64,000 nucleotides of DNA from Fasciola hepatica (taxonomy: Eukaryota; Platyhelminthes; Trematoda; Plagiorchiida; Fasciolidae). The first letter of the stretch is position 1; each line of letters starts with the position of its first letter. The DNA lies in NCBI GenBank assembly GCA_948099385.1, contig CANUEZ040000024.1:25641001-25705000 (forward strand), given 5' to 3'. Positions 1-11,316 of this stretch are shown here, piece after piece. Below the pieces are notes generated by a model, which searched no databases, was not told where the DNA came from, and worked only from the letters and a program-made list of their open reading frames with translations. The position numbers and the translations under genes were made by a program.

Positions 1-799
1 ATGAGGTCAGCTCAGGCAGTTTATCCATCACTTACATGTGAATAACCAGAGTTGGAGAACGTGCATTTGGATTTTCAGCTGGTTGTGTTGAGTAAAATAC
101 TGCCCTCAGTGACCATGCCAGTTTCCATGCCCGTGTCCCTTTTGAATGGCTCTCTTGGGAATAGTTACTTCTTCGGAGCATCATATTAAAAAATAAACTT
201 CAACCAAACCAACGGCACACATTCCATAGGCCTACCTGATGGCTGGAGACATTTTAGGCATGGCGAGGTGCCGCAGTCAGTCATATAAATGGATTCACCT
301 TTGATGTGCATGGTTTTTATTTTGACTTCCAGAAATATCCACCTGCTTCTTATGCTTTTATTTATTTCATCAGCAATTCACTGATACCCGTTCACTGTTT
401 CTCGCAACCTCCCAGTTACAATACAGCTTCAACCATTACTTCACTATATTTTATGACCGAAGTTACAAACCACATTTCCAAGATTTACTGCCGTATAGAA
501 TACGTTTAATTTTGTCTAGGAAGAGTGACTCGCCCTACCTAAAACAGTTAGGCAAGAAGAAATTAACCGTGAACTGTCAAGTATGACGAAAAAAGACATC
601 AAACGTCCGGACTAGATCTTCTTCCAACGGTACCTGCATTCCTGGAACACTGAACACAGATGGTAGCGAACCAAGCAACTCTGCGATGAGAAGGAAAGAC
701 TTCCCTCTGACAACATGGATGTTGACCACCTGACTGCTCGTTTCATTCGTTCCTCGGAGAACCCACTCCCAGATTTCCAACAGGCTAACAATTGAAAAA
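1..799. other. No gene recognised at window start
   Basis: Both strands show only short unconvincing reading frames. From about 640 the sequence may belong to the region between endonuclease and RT of the LINE that follows, but it is too decayed to assign. Confidence 0.4.
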
Positions 800-2080
800 T
801 TGAAAAATCCTCCAACAAAATGTTCAAACTCCACAAGTTCAACAAGTTGACTAGATCATATGGACCAGACGGTCGACTTTCGGCAGTACTCAAGCACGGG
901 GCTACACCTTTCTGTGAACTTGAATCCTTCCCCATTCCGGACTGTTGGCATCCTGTCAATCATTCCCATACCCAAAATGTCAAGTAATCTAAACGGGAAC
1001 CAAGAAATCTCATCACATCAGCAAATCCCTCCAAGGAATGGAAACTGGTCGAACTTTCTGTGCTTCAACGCCATCAAAACACTTTCACGATTCACACTGA
1101 CAAATACCAATTTGTGTATAAAACCCAACATTCGACGACTGACGCAGTTCATTTCACGGCAAAATCCATCAATGATTCGTATAAATCAGTTGGGTGCATC
1201 TTTCTTGATTACACAGCAGCGTTCGATAATGCCACAATCCTTGCTTAGCAAAAAGTTTAAATTTGTGGCCGTCCAACTCACCTAGTTAACTGACTGAGAC
1301 TACTTCTCGAAAACACAATGTACCGAACTTGGAATAAGAACTTCCCAGACATCTCTTAATCAGTACCGGTATTTTTCGAGGAGCTGTTCTCTCTAATATA
1401 TTTGTTCGCTACTTACATTATAAACTTAACTGTAACCCACTCAGCTTGTCTGTTCAAGTATTCCAACGACGTTGTTTTTACTCGGTCTTTCCCAGCAGTT
1501 CGGTTTAGATGAGTTTATTGAAATATCTTGCACATGACCAAAACTTTCCTGAGCAGTCTGATCTGCTGTAAAACAATATAAAAGTTCAAGAGTGCATTCA
1601 TTCTACTTGACAATCGCGTGTTACAGAAGACACTACCACCACTAATTCTACTTCTCTTGCATGTCTAGACCATGTGAATTATCTCGGTGTAATATCAGAA
1701 GGGAACTTGCACCGATCTATGCATACTGAAATTGCTGATGGGAAAGTGCGTCCTTTCTTTCAAATCTGTAATTTTGGACAGTTCAGTGATCCGCAGCTTG
1801 TTAGTTATTTTTTCGCCCACTAGTGTATAGTTCCCCCATATTCTGTTTTTCCCCGGTAAATTCTTCTAGTATATTGAAGGAGGACTACATCACTGTAAGC
1901 AAAAGCTTGCGTATCGTCTGGCATAGACTAAAAAGACCTCATGTCAGGCTTACGCAGCCATTCCGTTTGTACGGTTACCTCACTGTTCATAAGTGTCCCG
2001 ATCGGCCGAACAATCGACTATCTGTGCGAATGTATTTGGGGAAACGACATACTGGCTTTCTTTGTAGCTCAATTTAATGG
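800..2080 (+). mobile_element. Decayed CR1/jockey-type LINE, reverse transcriptase region
   Basis: Conceptual translation in shifting frames shows the RT motifs in order. A GPDG segment lies near 860. QFVYKTQHSTTDAV followed by GCIFLDYTAAFD lies at 1100-1230. A GAVLSP-like segment lies near 1390, a degraded catalytic box (KYSNDV in place of xYADDV) near 1460, and the post-RT HVNYLG segment near 1670. Many frameshifts and stops interrupt it, so it is a fossil without an intact product. The endonuclease part is not recognisable upstream. The family (CR1 or jockey-like) is judged from the PxGxxLSPxLF and YLG context and is not certain. Confidence 0.75.
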
Positions 2081-2149
2081 TTCGTTTCGACTGTTTGCGT
2101 AATTTGCTACCTGAAAGCCAAGCTCAACGATCACCAACGGCAGACTTAT

Positions 2150-2626
2150 GTTTACCATACGCAAAATGTGCCCCAACCAAGGAAGTCTATTAAGTTGGAT
2201 ACGCTGTCATAGAACATTTTCTGATCTGGTAACCAATACTTAAGTTCTGACCCCAGCATTCCTCACCCGATCATTCCATCCAATCTCAGCGATGCTACGC
2301 AAACATCGATGATCAAAAACCTCAACACGACGAACATGTTTTACACTCAGACTCCATGTTTCGCAAACGTACAACAGAACTGGGGACATCACGGCACGCT
2401 ATACACAACTTTTCCACTCCAGCTGAATTTCAGGCCGCCTCTACGAGTGCTTCAGACCAGGGTACACAGTTCGAGCCCTGGATATAAGCATGTTCATCTC
2501 CACTACAGTGCTCCCATCCGTCGTCACTCTGATGCCGAGGTAACTGAACTAATCGACAGTTGTTATTTCCAAGGTATCGGGCATCAACTTTGGGACCGCT
2601 GACGTCCAGCCTCGCAACATCATCTT
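2150..2626 (-). mobile_element. RTE-like LINE, 3' RT fragment
   Basis: This minus-strand fragment aligns by eye with the C-terminal RT region of the A-family elements elsewhere in the window (for example 35040-35500), including the segments for the post-RT SLLSW/DIRR region. Homology stops abruptly at 2626, where a 47-bp segment also found at 3437-3483 is joined. It is heavily decayed with no open frame. Confidence 0.75.
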
Positions 2627-2673
2627 GTATCCATTCGCAATGAGGATGTAAAGGATGCAGAACAGCAGACAGA
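2627..2673. repeat. 47-bp direct repeat (also 3437-3483)
   Basis: These 47 bp are identical at 2627-2673 and 3437-3483 (offset 810). The second large-repeat copy at 16.7 kb has only the internal one (17443-17489), so the extra copy marks a rearrangement junction specific to the 2.7-kb locus. Confidence 0.9.
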
Positions 2674-3780
2674 GGACGCCACATTAATCGGTGCCGCATT
2701 TTGTGCGAGAAATTTGTACTCCCTAGAAATAGTCTATGGTCGGAACATAGTTGGATGAGTCGGTCACCGATATCTGTTCGTTCGGCTAGACGCCAAATCG
2801 GCCACCTATGTACTTCTCCATTTCGTCTAGGCTTCCAACTTGAGTATTGAAATCATCAGAAACAACCATTATATCAGCAGAGCACACGCTATGGAGCAAT
2901 GAGACAACATTTTGTAGACTACTTTAGCCTCAGGAGAGTTACAGTTAGTTGGAGCGCAAACAGACACGACAACCAGGCATCGATACTTTAGTCTATTGCT
3001 GTTGACATGCATAGAACCATTCAGGCGAACCGCACACAGATGACTGCTGACTGGGATCCAGTTAAGCAGTGCATGCTCAGCTTTCATGCCCAGAGCGATG
3101 CCAACGCCAGTCTGACTAAAAGCATGAGACACAAAATCACCCAATACGCGAAAAGCGAGACGAGAATACGAGTTTTTATCTGGGGAGCGGAGTGTGACCA
3201 CTGAAATGGGGTCTTGAATGTGTATTTCTGAGACACAACACACTTCCATTTGAAAGGTTTCAAGAGATCTAGCTAGGACAGCCTGTTGCTCCGTTTGGCA
3301 AGGTATGAGCACCCTGGAAGTAGCTAAGTGAAGAGAATGCTTAGGTCAGAAAATCGATTCTTTATATTTCCCTGTCTTAGATCACTGCGTCTGCGGGGAG
3401 CTACAGCCTCACGGTCACAACTAAGTGTGGCTTCTCGTATCCATTCGCAATGAGGATGTAAAGGATGCAGAACAGCAGACAGAAGGAATGTTCAACGAGG
3501 GACCGCTCGAAATTTCTGGCCGCATCATACTTCGCGGCTGCCCACAAAATCGATCAGGGTATTTCTCGTATTTATTCGCTGGATTGTCCTCTACAGGAGC
3601 ACAGAAGTTAGAACCATATACTGCCCAACAACGTGTCCAGAGCTTGGGCTTCGTCTCGCCTCTACCCATTGACCTGTCAGGCATCATCGCATCTCCGGAT
3701 TGAGGAAGCCATTCTGCATAGGTCTTTGGGTCATGGAAGCACGCAAGCCATCACACCACGTCAATGTGGGGTCTCGTCGT
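2672..3780 (-). pseudogene. RTE-like element C, 5' fragment: endonuclease part and 5' UTR
   Basis: The minus frame at 3312-2869 encodes an APE-type endonuclease N-half with the CCVSEIHIQDP segment (the catalytic Glu in the SExxI block) and a VVSVCAPTNC segment. The end toward 3780 matches the 5' UTR start of the A family (an acgacgagac-like start and GTGTGATGGCTTGCG). The fragment breaks off at 2672, before the GDFNA block, whereas the second copy at 16678 continues into the rest of the element. No complete product is possible. Confidence 0.8.
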
Positions 3781-3784
3781 AATG

Positions 3785-4994
3785 CAGATGACAGCCCTAG
3801 CCATTCGACAGTGGGTACACTACTGGAGCTTCGAATGTCTAATACTACCACTGATTACTATAGCAGTAGTGAGATTTTTGACTTTTTCTGAATTCTCGCG
3901 AGAAAAATTGAGTTGCTTTGTCCACTTGAAAAAACGGTGAACGGCATCGGAATTTTTAAGTTATACATTCAAATATGCTATTTCTAACTACGAAGTGATC
4001 CGATAAAGCTACCTACGAAAATTGAGTGGACCGTTAGCGTTGTGTAAACCAGTGCCTCGTATATTGAACTCATGGTTATCGGGACTCCTCTAGATTAATC
4101 AACAGTACAAGACGCCAGTGAGCATCAATGGAGAGAAACCACTGACACTGCACTCAAACGGAAATCGTTCTACTGAATGCGGTTGATTACTTTGGTGTCA
4201 CGCCCTTCAAGTTCCCTGAAGGAAATTTCATATAGATCATTTTAGTCAAGATCACTGGTAGTGCTCCAAAAACTTGTTGATATTGCATCCATCATTCTTG
4301 AGTCGCAACCTATAGTGTAAGACTAACCCTCTAACAGCGTTCATTGCGCTCGACGAGGGCTGACAAATTCATCTGTTGACTCCAATCCATACCCAAAAGT
4401 TTAGGGCTGGGATTAGAAACAGTAGAATCCCGGGAAGCAGTTATTCGGGGTGGTATCACCGGTGAGTTGGCCCACAAATGCCACAACTCACTTCCAGTGC
4501 CTTTATTGTGCTTCTACTTCTCGCTGTCGAACTGCAAGTCACCATCTGAAGATCACATATGGGTCATCCTCACCGTGACATTCGAAAAGTCGCATTACTT
4601 ATAGTCAGTGACTTCTTTCAGTGAAACAAGTGTACTAGAATTGGCCAACTGAAAATCGTGATTATGTGTACCACATAAACTCGGACCACGTATGTGAGAT
4701 TGAATTATTTACGTCACTACTGTGCCAGTCTTCGTGAAATCAAATTTGATGATAAAGCTTATTCCAATACGCTTTATTTCACCGAGAACCAAAAGATATC
4801 TGTTTGTATAAACTGAAATCAGTCTACTTCCACAGATGCAAACCACTGTGAACCACACTTCCATCTAACTGGTAGGTGATTGCCGTTGCACTGTTTCATG
4901 TTCTTGGTGCACAACACAGCCATTAGTGTGTTGCAAATCATAGCTGGATATTAGATGTAGGATTATCAAGCGTCCATTCGAAGTACCTCACCGG
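3785..4994. other. Unexplained 1.2 kb inside the duplicated block
   Basis: No coding region or known repeat motif was recognised on either strand. The same stretch occurs at 17791-19000. It lies between two minus-strand RTE-like 5' fragments and could be older intergenic sequence or an unknown repeat. Confidence 0.5.
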
Positions 4995-5957
4995 CTATCA
5001 TTTCGAACGCCAACTGATCTCTGGAGTCTTATAGCATATAAACGACTGTTAACCAGTATCCAGTTCAAAAGGGCAGCTTCAGCCTTGTCAGTCAAGATTA
5101 TTCCTACACCACATTGACCTGCAGCTCTAGCTGCTTCGCCTCTTGAAGTGTGCAGGTGATACCTTGACGAGATACCAGGAGCAGTTAGTTGAATCACATT
5201 GCTCGAATCCTGGATAAGCGTTTCGCTTACGCAGCAGACATCAATGTTCAGAGAATCTATTGTGAGTGCTAGGCACGCCTGCTGACCAGGCTGCATGAGT
5301 GAACGCACGTTAAAGGAGCCGAGATTCAGAGGCTGACGAGGCATGAGCAAATGTAAGTTACGAGACTGGCGATTTTCGACGACACGATCTGACAGTGAAC
5401 CATTACGAGTATCGGGCGTGTTATTAGTCGGAGCATTATCGATAGGTAGAGGGGGCAGAAGGCAAAGGTTGAATAAAAGAGAGAACTGTGAGCAGTAGCC
5501 CACTTATCCCTACCAAACCCGCTCGACGCAATGGGCAGCGGGGTCCTGATTATCCTGCGCGACGACCGATGCAGTGTGGAATTCTTTGTAGTTGTGCAAT
5601 TCATGGGAGATGATGGACGGACATTGCTAGGGATTCCAGCTGCTAAGCAGCAACACGATTAGGATTCTCAACCAAATCCTTTAGTTCCAACGAGAACCTG
5701 TCCGTAAGGCAGTGGGGAGTGGCTGAGTGGAAGTCCATTTGCTTGGATCAATTAATCTTCCACTGATCTCACCAAATGAGTTGTCGGCTCAAATCCACTT
5801 CACCCTGGAGGATCAAAAGACTGCTTCGTCAGTCCTCTATCCATTGACCTTCCAGGTATGATTGAATGTTCGATTTGAGGTAAGCCATTTTGTATGGCTC
5901 GCTGTGTCGCTGAGGCGCGCAAGTCGTCACGCCACGTTAAGGTGCAGTCACGATGAA
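4995..5957 (-). pseudogene. RTE-like A-family 5' fragment (A7): 5' UTR plus endonuclease N-terminus
   Basis: Read on the minus strand it starts near 5957 with the family 5' end (GACTGCACCTTAACG) and runs through the leader into the endonuclease start: the PLNLGSFNVRSL block (catalytic Asn), then CCVSETLIQD (catalytic Glu) and GVGIIL. It ends abruptly at 4995. A frameshift near 5500 separates the leader reading frame from the endonuclease frame. The 5' end is kept and the 3' part is lost, the reverse of ordinary LINE 5' truncation, so a later rearrangement removed the rest. The same left edge occurs in the second repeat copy at 19001. Confidence 0.85.
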
Positions 5958-7900
5958 AAACTGAGACGATCTGTAAGACCATCTTGCTGTCTTTGCATCT
6001 TTAGGATAAATGAAATGGTTAGGAATAGTCTTACCCCTACCTGATAATGGTGATAATGATCTATGCTGAAAATGGAAACATGCTTGGCATATACTATGCG
6101 GAAGGCACTTTTCTCCTGATATAACCAAGTAGCACTGTTCGGGAGGCATTTTGCACACTCATTGTGTGAAATATTCCTGCAGGAGTGGATTCATTCAACG
6201 CCAAAACTAGTAGAATCAGATAAGTCTCGCTGTCCAGATTTATCCTGAGAATTTATTGAAGAACCATGTATTTTTGAATCAATTTGACCGTCCTTCGATT
6301 CTTTCATGCAAAGCAAAATGACAGGAATACAATTTCTTTCGAAAATCACTTATTGATACATTTGCACGGCATGACATACGGAACTCAGGAAAAGGTGTAA
6401 GATTTGGGTGCCACGTCAAGGGGATTTACCGGGCGGAGAAAGCTGGAAAACTCGAATAAACTCGTCAAGTTTTAGTTACAAGCATCACATCGGAAACACA
6501 ACCAAGCACGTTCAAAGATCAACTGAAACCAGTATGACGCGATATGTCGTACCAGAGCAATTCAGGTGATAGACAAATCTATCCGCGTTACTTTATAAGG
6601 TGTTCGGTAGCTTGAGCTAGATCCCAGTTCTTCATTGAAAGAGCCGCTAATGATTCATCCTGAAATAAGAGAACAATTAATGGATTGAGTGAAATTCGTT
6701 AACTCTATGTGCCTATCATTAGGATGCGAACATCGAATGTACATGCTTCTTGTAAACAGACAGTTATCTTTTATTACGCTCACGATTCTCGGAATGGTAA
6801 ACCTTGGGGCGAGGTCAACATACTGAGTTTTTGTAGACCAAGCAGCAAGGCGAACGAAAGAAACGGTACGGAACGCATAGACAAATGCAAAGTGAAGTAT
6901 CCAAAGTGACCGACTGTCGATGTTGCACCTGGTCATACTTTGTGATTTCGAACGAGGAAATCCGACTGCCACATGTACACAGCTCAACCGACTGATCGGT
7001 CTGGTTCCGGGGGAATTGCGACCGAGTGTAGTGATTTTCAGGCCAAAATAAATATGGAGGTGAGTACACGTGAAAGCACGAAGTAGATGAAGACGACGAC
7101 AAGAGAATAACGTTGTTGTTTGTGATGATTGCCCATTTAATATCGTTTTCAAACGTTGAATTGGTGCGTCCGATAGAAAAATAACCACATCTTGTCGGTT
7201 AACTATGAGTCGAATAAATTTAACTTAGCCCTAAATCTCACCCGTCGGTGCTAATTGTGTGCGGTGGAGTGTAAGAGTCATATGTGATACACTATTTTTT
7301 TCCGGCACCCTCTTCAGCATCATAGAAGAAAATAAAAGTTAACCGGTCTAATTCAGCGGGTGTGTTTGTTTAGGTCCATTACGCGGCAAGCCAGCCATAA
7401 GACTGGAGCTCATATGCTTCGTGGAAACCGTCGGTTGCGAACTTACTGAATTCAACCATGTAACGCGCTTTGGAGGGCCGAAATTCCTAATGGGACAGAT
7501 AAAGATGGGATCTTTTATCGTGTAAAGTCGTTTGTTTCAGCTGATAACTGAATACGTTTTTTTGACGCCTCGAAGCAGTCCACATCACCACAATCAGAGA
7601 CGAAAACAATGTACACAGAAAGGCATTTTTAGGTCCAGCAATCGATATATCTCCACCAGTCATTCATCTGGTTGATTATAAACAAACTAGGGTTAATTTC
7701 GTATCATTCATTGAACGGTTCAGATTTTGGTTGAATCACTTGTCATGAAAAATACCCATTGCATCATATAGAAGTCCAAATCGGCGAAACAATTGTTTTT
7801 CAGTAATTCATTCTCAAGCCATTTACAGATTATATAGTAGACATTAGATAAAAGATCATGAACATAGACATGGAATAAACACCAATCATGGGCAGGGGTT
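5958..7900. other. No gene recognised
   Basis: About 1.9 kb without a supported gene. A 177-codon minus frame at 7188-6655 has biased, low-information composition and no family motif. A plus-strand stretch near 6930-7050 reads smoothly but could not be assigned. Confidence 0.4.
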
Positions 7901-7937
7901 TGTCAGTCAAATTATCCTTATCATGTGATTGGTTTAT

Positions 7938-9435
7938 CTAGCTGACGCCTTCTAGGTAACTGGACGGTAGATTCATGCGGCCTTGGTCAATTTTGGGCCA
8001 GGGGAGTTGGAGTGCCCGGACCAAACGCTTTTGGGCGCACAAGTCAGGAGTCAACTTCCTTATTCCGATTGCCTCGGCTATCGCTAGAGTGCGCAACTGA
8101 ACACCTTTGCATTTGTTTGGGGGGACACGATAAAGAACTTTGAAAGCAGCTTCCGGATTCACCTGAAGTCCAGTGTCGACCAAATGCGCTAAGATTGCGC
8201 TGCTTATCGATCCAGTTTGTCCTTAACTCAACCAGCGCGGATGATGCTCTTTAATCCGAGTTGATAGCTGTCGTGCCGTTCGACCTACATAAGATGCGTC
8301 ACAAACACATCTGAAAGAGTATACGACCATTGATGAGGTCAGGATCGGCAGTCTATCCTTGTTCTGAATCTGGATTAGAGGAGCACCTCGAAACACACAA
8401 CGTAATGTGGCGGCATTGAAAGTATTTCGAATTTCTCTCCCCAGTCGACGGTTTAAGATTTCACTAACAATATCGCCTTTAAATGGCAAGCTAATATAAA
8501 GATCTTTCTTCCTTGCGGTTTCCACGGTGATTTTTGGCACTCTTTCGATAAACCGATCCGGGTAACTGTTCTCACGTAGGGTGTTTCTTATAAGCATTAA
8601 TTCGTCATCTAAAGTCTCTGCGGAACAAATTTTCCTCGATTTGAAGGCCAGGCATTTTACCAAGTTTCGCTTCTGTTGCATACTAACAAAACTGTTAAAA
8701 TTGGGATACTGGCCGCTCCATGTTTGTTTTCGGTGCACATTTCGCTGGATCCAACCATCCTCCATTCTCGTGAGAGTCACAACGAGAAATGGTAGTTGAT
8801 CGTTTATTTCGCGTTCAGTTGTAAGGCGTATTGCTTTGTGTGCCCCATTGAATAATGTTTGCACAAAATCTAGGTCACAATCAACGTCAGTCACGCAAAA
8901 TATGTCATCCACATAACGATAGTAATGTTCAAAGCTGTCAATTGTAGATTTCAGCTTGGTTCTTTCTAACTTCGTTAGGAATGCGTCGGCAAGAAATGGA
9001 CCTAGTAGTGATCCCATGGCCACACCGTCCCGTTGTCTGTACAAAGTCCCATGAAATAGGAACTGAACATCAAATGTGCATCGAAGCAAGAGCTCGCGCA
9101 AACCTTCTAGTGGTAAACCGACGTTCATATTATTCTCTTTTATGTAGTCCACCAAGAAGTCGATGGTTTCTGTTAATGGTACATTCGTGAATAGAGACTC
9201 GACGTCAAGCGAAAACATTATTTTGTCCTTCATATTGACATCTTTTATTCGTTCTATGAAATCAAATGTGTCGTTGAGACTGTGTATAGCCATATGTTTT
9301 TTGATTGGTTCCAGTAATTCAGATAACCATCATCAGGTGACTTCTAATGAAGTGATCAATTACTGGATTATTGAACTCAAGCTTGGCGTGATCCAATCGA
9401 GATTAGTGCATCACATTTTTCACAAGTCCACTTGA
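7938..9435 (-). mobile_element. Penelope-like element: reverse transcriptase plus GIY-YIG endonuclease
   Basis: The long minus frame 9293-8223 (356 codons) carries Penelope RT blocks: MFSLDVESLFTNVPL, GVAMGSLLGPFLADAF and the catalytic YRYVDDIF (two Asp). It then runs into the start of a GIY-YIG nuclease (SYVGRTARQLSTRIKEHHP). A frameshift near 8220 moves the rest of the nuclease and C-terminus into the frame 8183-7938 (VDTGLQVNPEAAFK and following). Upstream of 9293 the coding sense continues, with stops and shifts, to about 9435 (a PDDGYLSELL-like segment). The N-terminal region is missing, so the copy is 5'-truncated. Such proteins copy their RNA at nicked or telomeric target DNA. This copy is inactive because of the frameshift and truncation. 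Confidence 0.92.
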
Positions 9436-9529
9436 AGCGACCTATGCACCTCTACTGGACAAAAAAGTTAAAGTATAACGAGCAACACAAGTCAAGTTGA
9501 TGCCCTTTATTGCCTTCCTATTTAAATCC

Positions 9530-9655
9530 TGTTTTGTTCTCCGATCCCCAATCAGGTTGCCGGTTATATTTGCTATTAGTGCAGTGGACGTTCAAGGCTA
9601 TGGGGTATATCCCATCCATCGTAATCATGCACAAGTATGTAAAACATTACATCGG
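9530..9655 (+). repeat. tRNA-derived SINE, 3' body fragment
   Basis: It matches the body of the SINE copies at 10238 and 43039: gttctccgatcc, then gttgccggttat, a tagtgcagtgg segment, and the ctatggggtatatccc block. The tRNA-like head is absent and the copy is diverged. Confidence 0.7.
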
Positions 9656-10237
9656 TTACATGTATGCACCCAAAAAGCAGTGATTGTTGACCAGTAATCT
9701 GATTCTCAGTTATGATTCGCGACCAGGTTTATTCGACGAACTGTTTGATACAGCAGTAGATACCAGTGACATGGTTAGAGTATTATGTAAGGCTTAAGAT
9801 CACAGTCACAGGGATCCACTGTACTGTTTATGAGGGGAAGGCGACCATTTCGAATCTTGAACTGCTGGTCTCGATTATTCGACCTTGTTGAGTGCCAAAA
9901 AATGGACTGAGCATGATAAAACATAAACCAGAAAGACAATCGTATGCTAATTTACACAAAAAGTATTATTTTTGCGTCCTTCATTCGTGTCGGTCCATTA
10001 TTTAAATGAATGACATGTAGACCGGATGGTCGGCGCTCCTCACAAAAACGTGCCATAGACTACAAAGCGTCTGTAGTGTGGGTCACACAAACATTACCGA
10101 CAATGTCTCTCATACGGGCATGTTCAATAACCACGCAGAGGCTAGCAAAACGACTTATCATACTGGTGAACCAATTAAGGCTCCAATGGGTCAGTGACAT
10201 CAATGACCAAGTCGATACGGTTGACAATTATGTTACT

Positions 10238-10506
10238 GGTGGTGGTCGAGTGGGTTAGAGCGTTTGATTACCACCTCGGAGGTCCGAAGTTCAAATCCCC
10301 GCCACCACCGGTTACTTCGGTGGTATACAGCATTCCACTGTCGCCCGGATCGTTACCACACCTGACCTATTGGTACCTTATGTGGTTCTCTACTCCAAGT
10401 CTCAGAATCTGGTTGCCGGTTATACCTGATAGTGCAGTGGGCCTTTGTGGCTATGGAGTGTATACCCCTTTCCACTGCACTCAGGCACAGCCATGTAATA
10501 AAAAAA
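10238..10506 (+). repeat. tRNA-derived SINE, full-length copy
   Basis: The tRNA-like head has a pol III A box (tggtcgagtgg, 10243-10253) and B box (agttcaaatcc, 10288-10298). A body of about 190 bp follows and ends in a short A-rich tail after gtaata. It is the same family as the copy at 43039-43307 and at least five partial copies in this window. The tRNA-like part lacks a clean acceptor stem, and it is joined to the SINE body, so it is not a tRNA gene. Confidence 0.9.
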
Positions 10507-11087
10507 GCTGTCTAATGTATCGTGGTTCATCGATGTGTATGCTTGAGCTGCTCGTTCGGCGCCACTATTCTAAAACATAAGGCGACTATTCTGTTTATTA
10601 TTCATTACTTAAATATTGAGTAAAATGGAAGGTGTTTAACCTGTTGCCATAAGGGTCCACAGAATCACTGAGACAAGGCGACCTTCGAATTCGAGACACA
10701 AAATAGAAGAACGCGCTAGAGCAAAGCTAAGGGTGATCGAAACCACCATGTACGTGCAGTTCTCACGCTGGACACTGGACGCTGGAAGAAACACTTATAA
10801 CAACGAACAATATAACTTTTCTATCTGGAATTCTAGGTGTCATCTAAATGTACTAGTGGTCTATCGATGGTTAGCTACGCATAGAACCGTTTTGATTAGA
10901 ACGACCCCTTACCAAATACGAACATATGTGCTCAGATCGAGCAACTTTATTACAGTTTCAAATGGACCATGATAGAGCAATCGTGAACAGTGCTACAAAA
11001 ACGATGTGGTAAGACAGTATAATGAACATAATGGTTACTTACTCATCATTTCAAAAAACCGCTTTCGGATATGAGTCGTTTACTTAC
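10507..11087. other. Presumed UBE2K intron, no other gene seen
   Basis: The UBE2K minus-strand exon ends at 11088 with a donor at 11087, so this sequence should be intronic or lead to the UBA exon. No UBA-coding segment was found by eye. Confidence 0.4.
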
Positions 11088-11316
11088 TTTACCAAAGCCC
11101 ATGAGAACAAGTTTGTTGACTAGTGCACTACATTCGGGGTCATTGTAGGGACCGTTTGCATAGATTGCAGCCCAATGTTGAGCCGTTCTTTTAAACGCTT
11201 GAGGACAACTCTTAAGCTGATTTGCAACTACAGCGTCTTGCGGGTCATCTGGTTCCGGAGAGGCCAAGAGTGACTGAATGGAAAGTAGGACTGTTCTCAA
11301 AGACATTGCCGCGGCC
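11088..11316 (-). CDS. UBE2K: UBE2K (ubiquitin-conjugating enzyme E2 K), exon for UBC C-terminus and UBA start
   Basis: The exon is 229 nt on the minus strand, from 11316 down to 11088. Its acceptor is CTCTAG and its donor is AAA followed by GTAAGT. It opens with the last base of a split Trp codon, then encodes 76 residues. The conserved E2-25K segment MSLRTVLLS begins it, followed by PEPDDPQDAVVANQ, the FKRTAQHWA helix and the beginning of the UBA domain (LVLMGFGK). E2-25K loads ubiquitin from E1 and builds Lys48-linked chains in the cytosol and nucleus; its C-terminal UBA binds ubiquitin. The match to the family is very strong and the phase fits the preceding exon exactly. The rest of the UBA must lie in a further exon that was not found. 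Confidence 0.95.

Larger units (their letters stand above)
2672..5242. repeat. 2571-bp direct repeat, copy 1
   Basis: It matches 16678-19248 with a constant offset of 14006, so there is no net indel. About twenty substitutions, mostly transitions, were noticed by eye (roughly 99% identity). The left limit is at 2672, just after the 47-bp segment; the right limit is at 5242, inside an A-family endonuclease fragment. Contents are an RTE-like endonuclease part with 5' UTR, about 1.2 kb of unexplained sequence (3785-4990), and the start of a second RTE-like fragment. Confidence 0.95.

Noticed and set aside
6655..7188. 177-codon minus frame as a host gene
   Set aside because: No recognisable domain, uneven composition, no flanking splice or start context that supports it.
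9310..9367. Hammerhead-ribozyme-like fold on the minus strand: CTGATGA core with a closing stem ccagtaatt/aattactgg
   Set aside because: There is no proper GAAA box, and the CTGATGATGG segment is explained by Penelope RT coding sequence (a PDDGYLSELL-like stretch).
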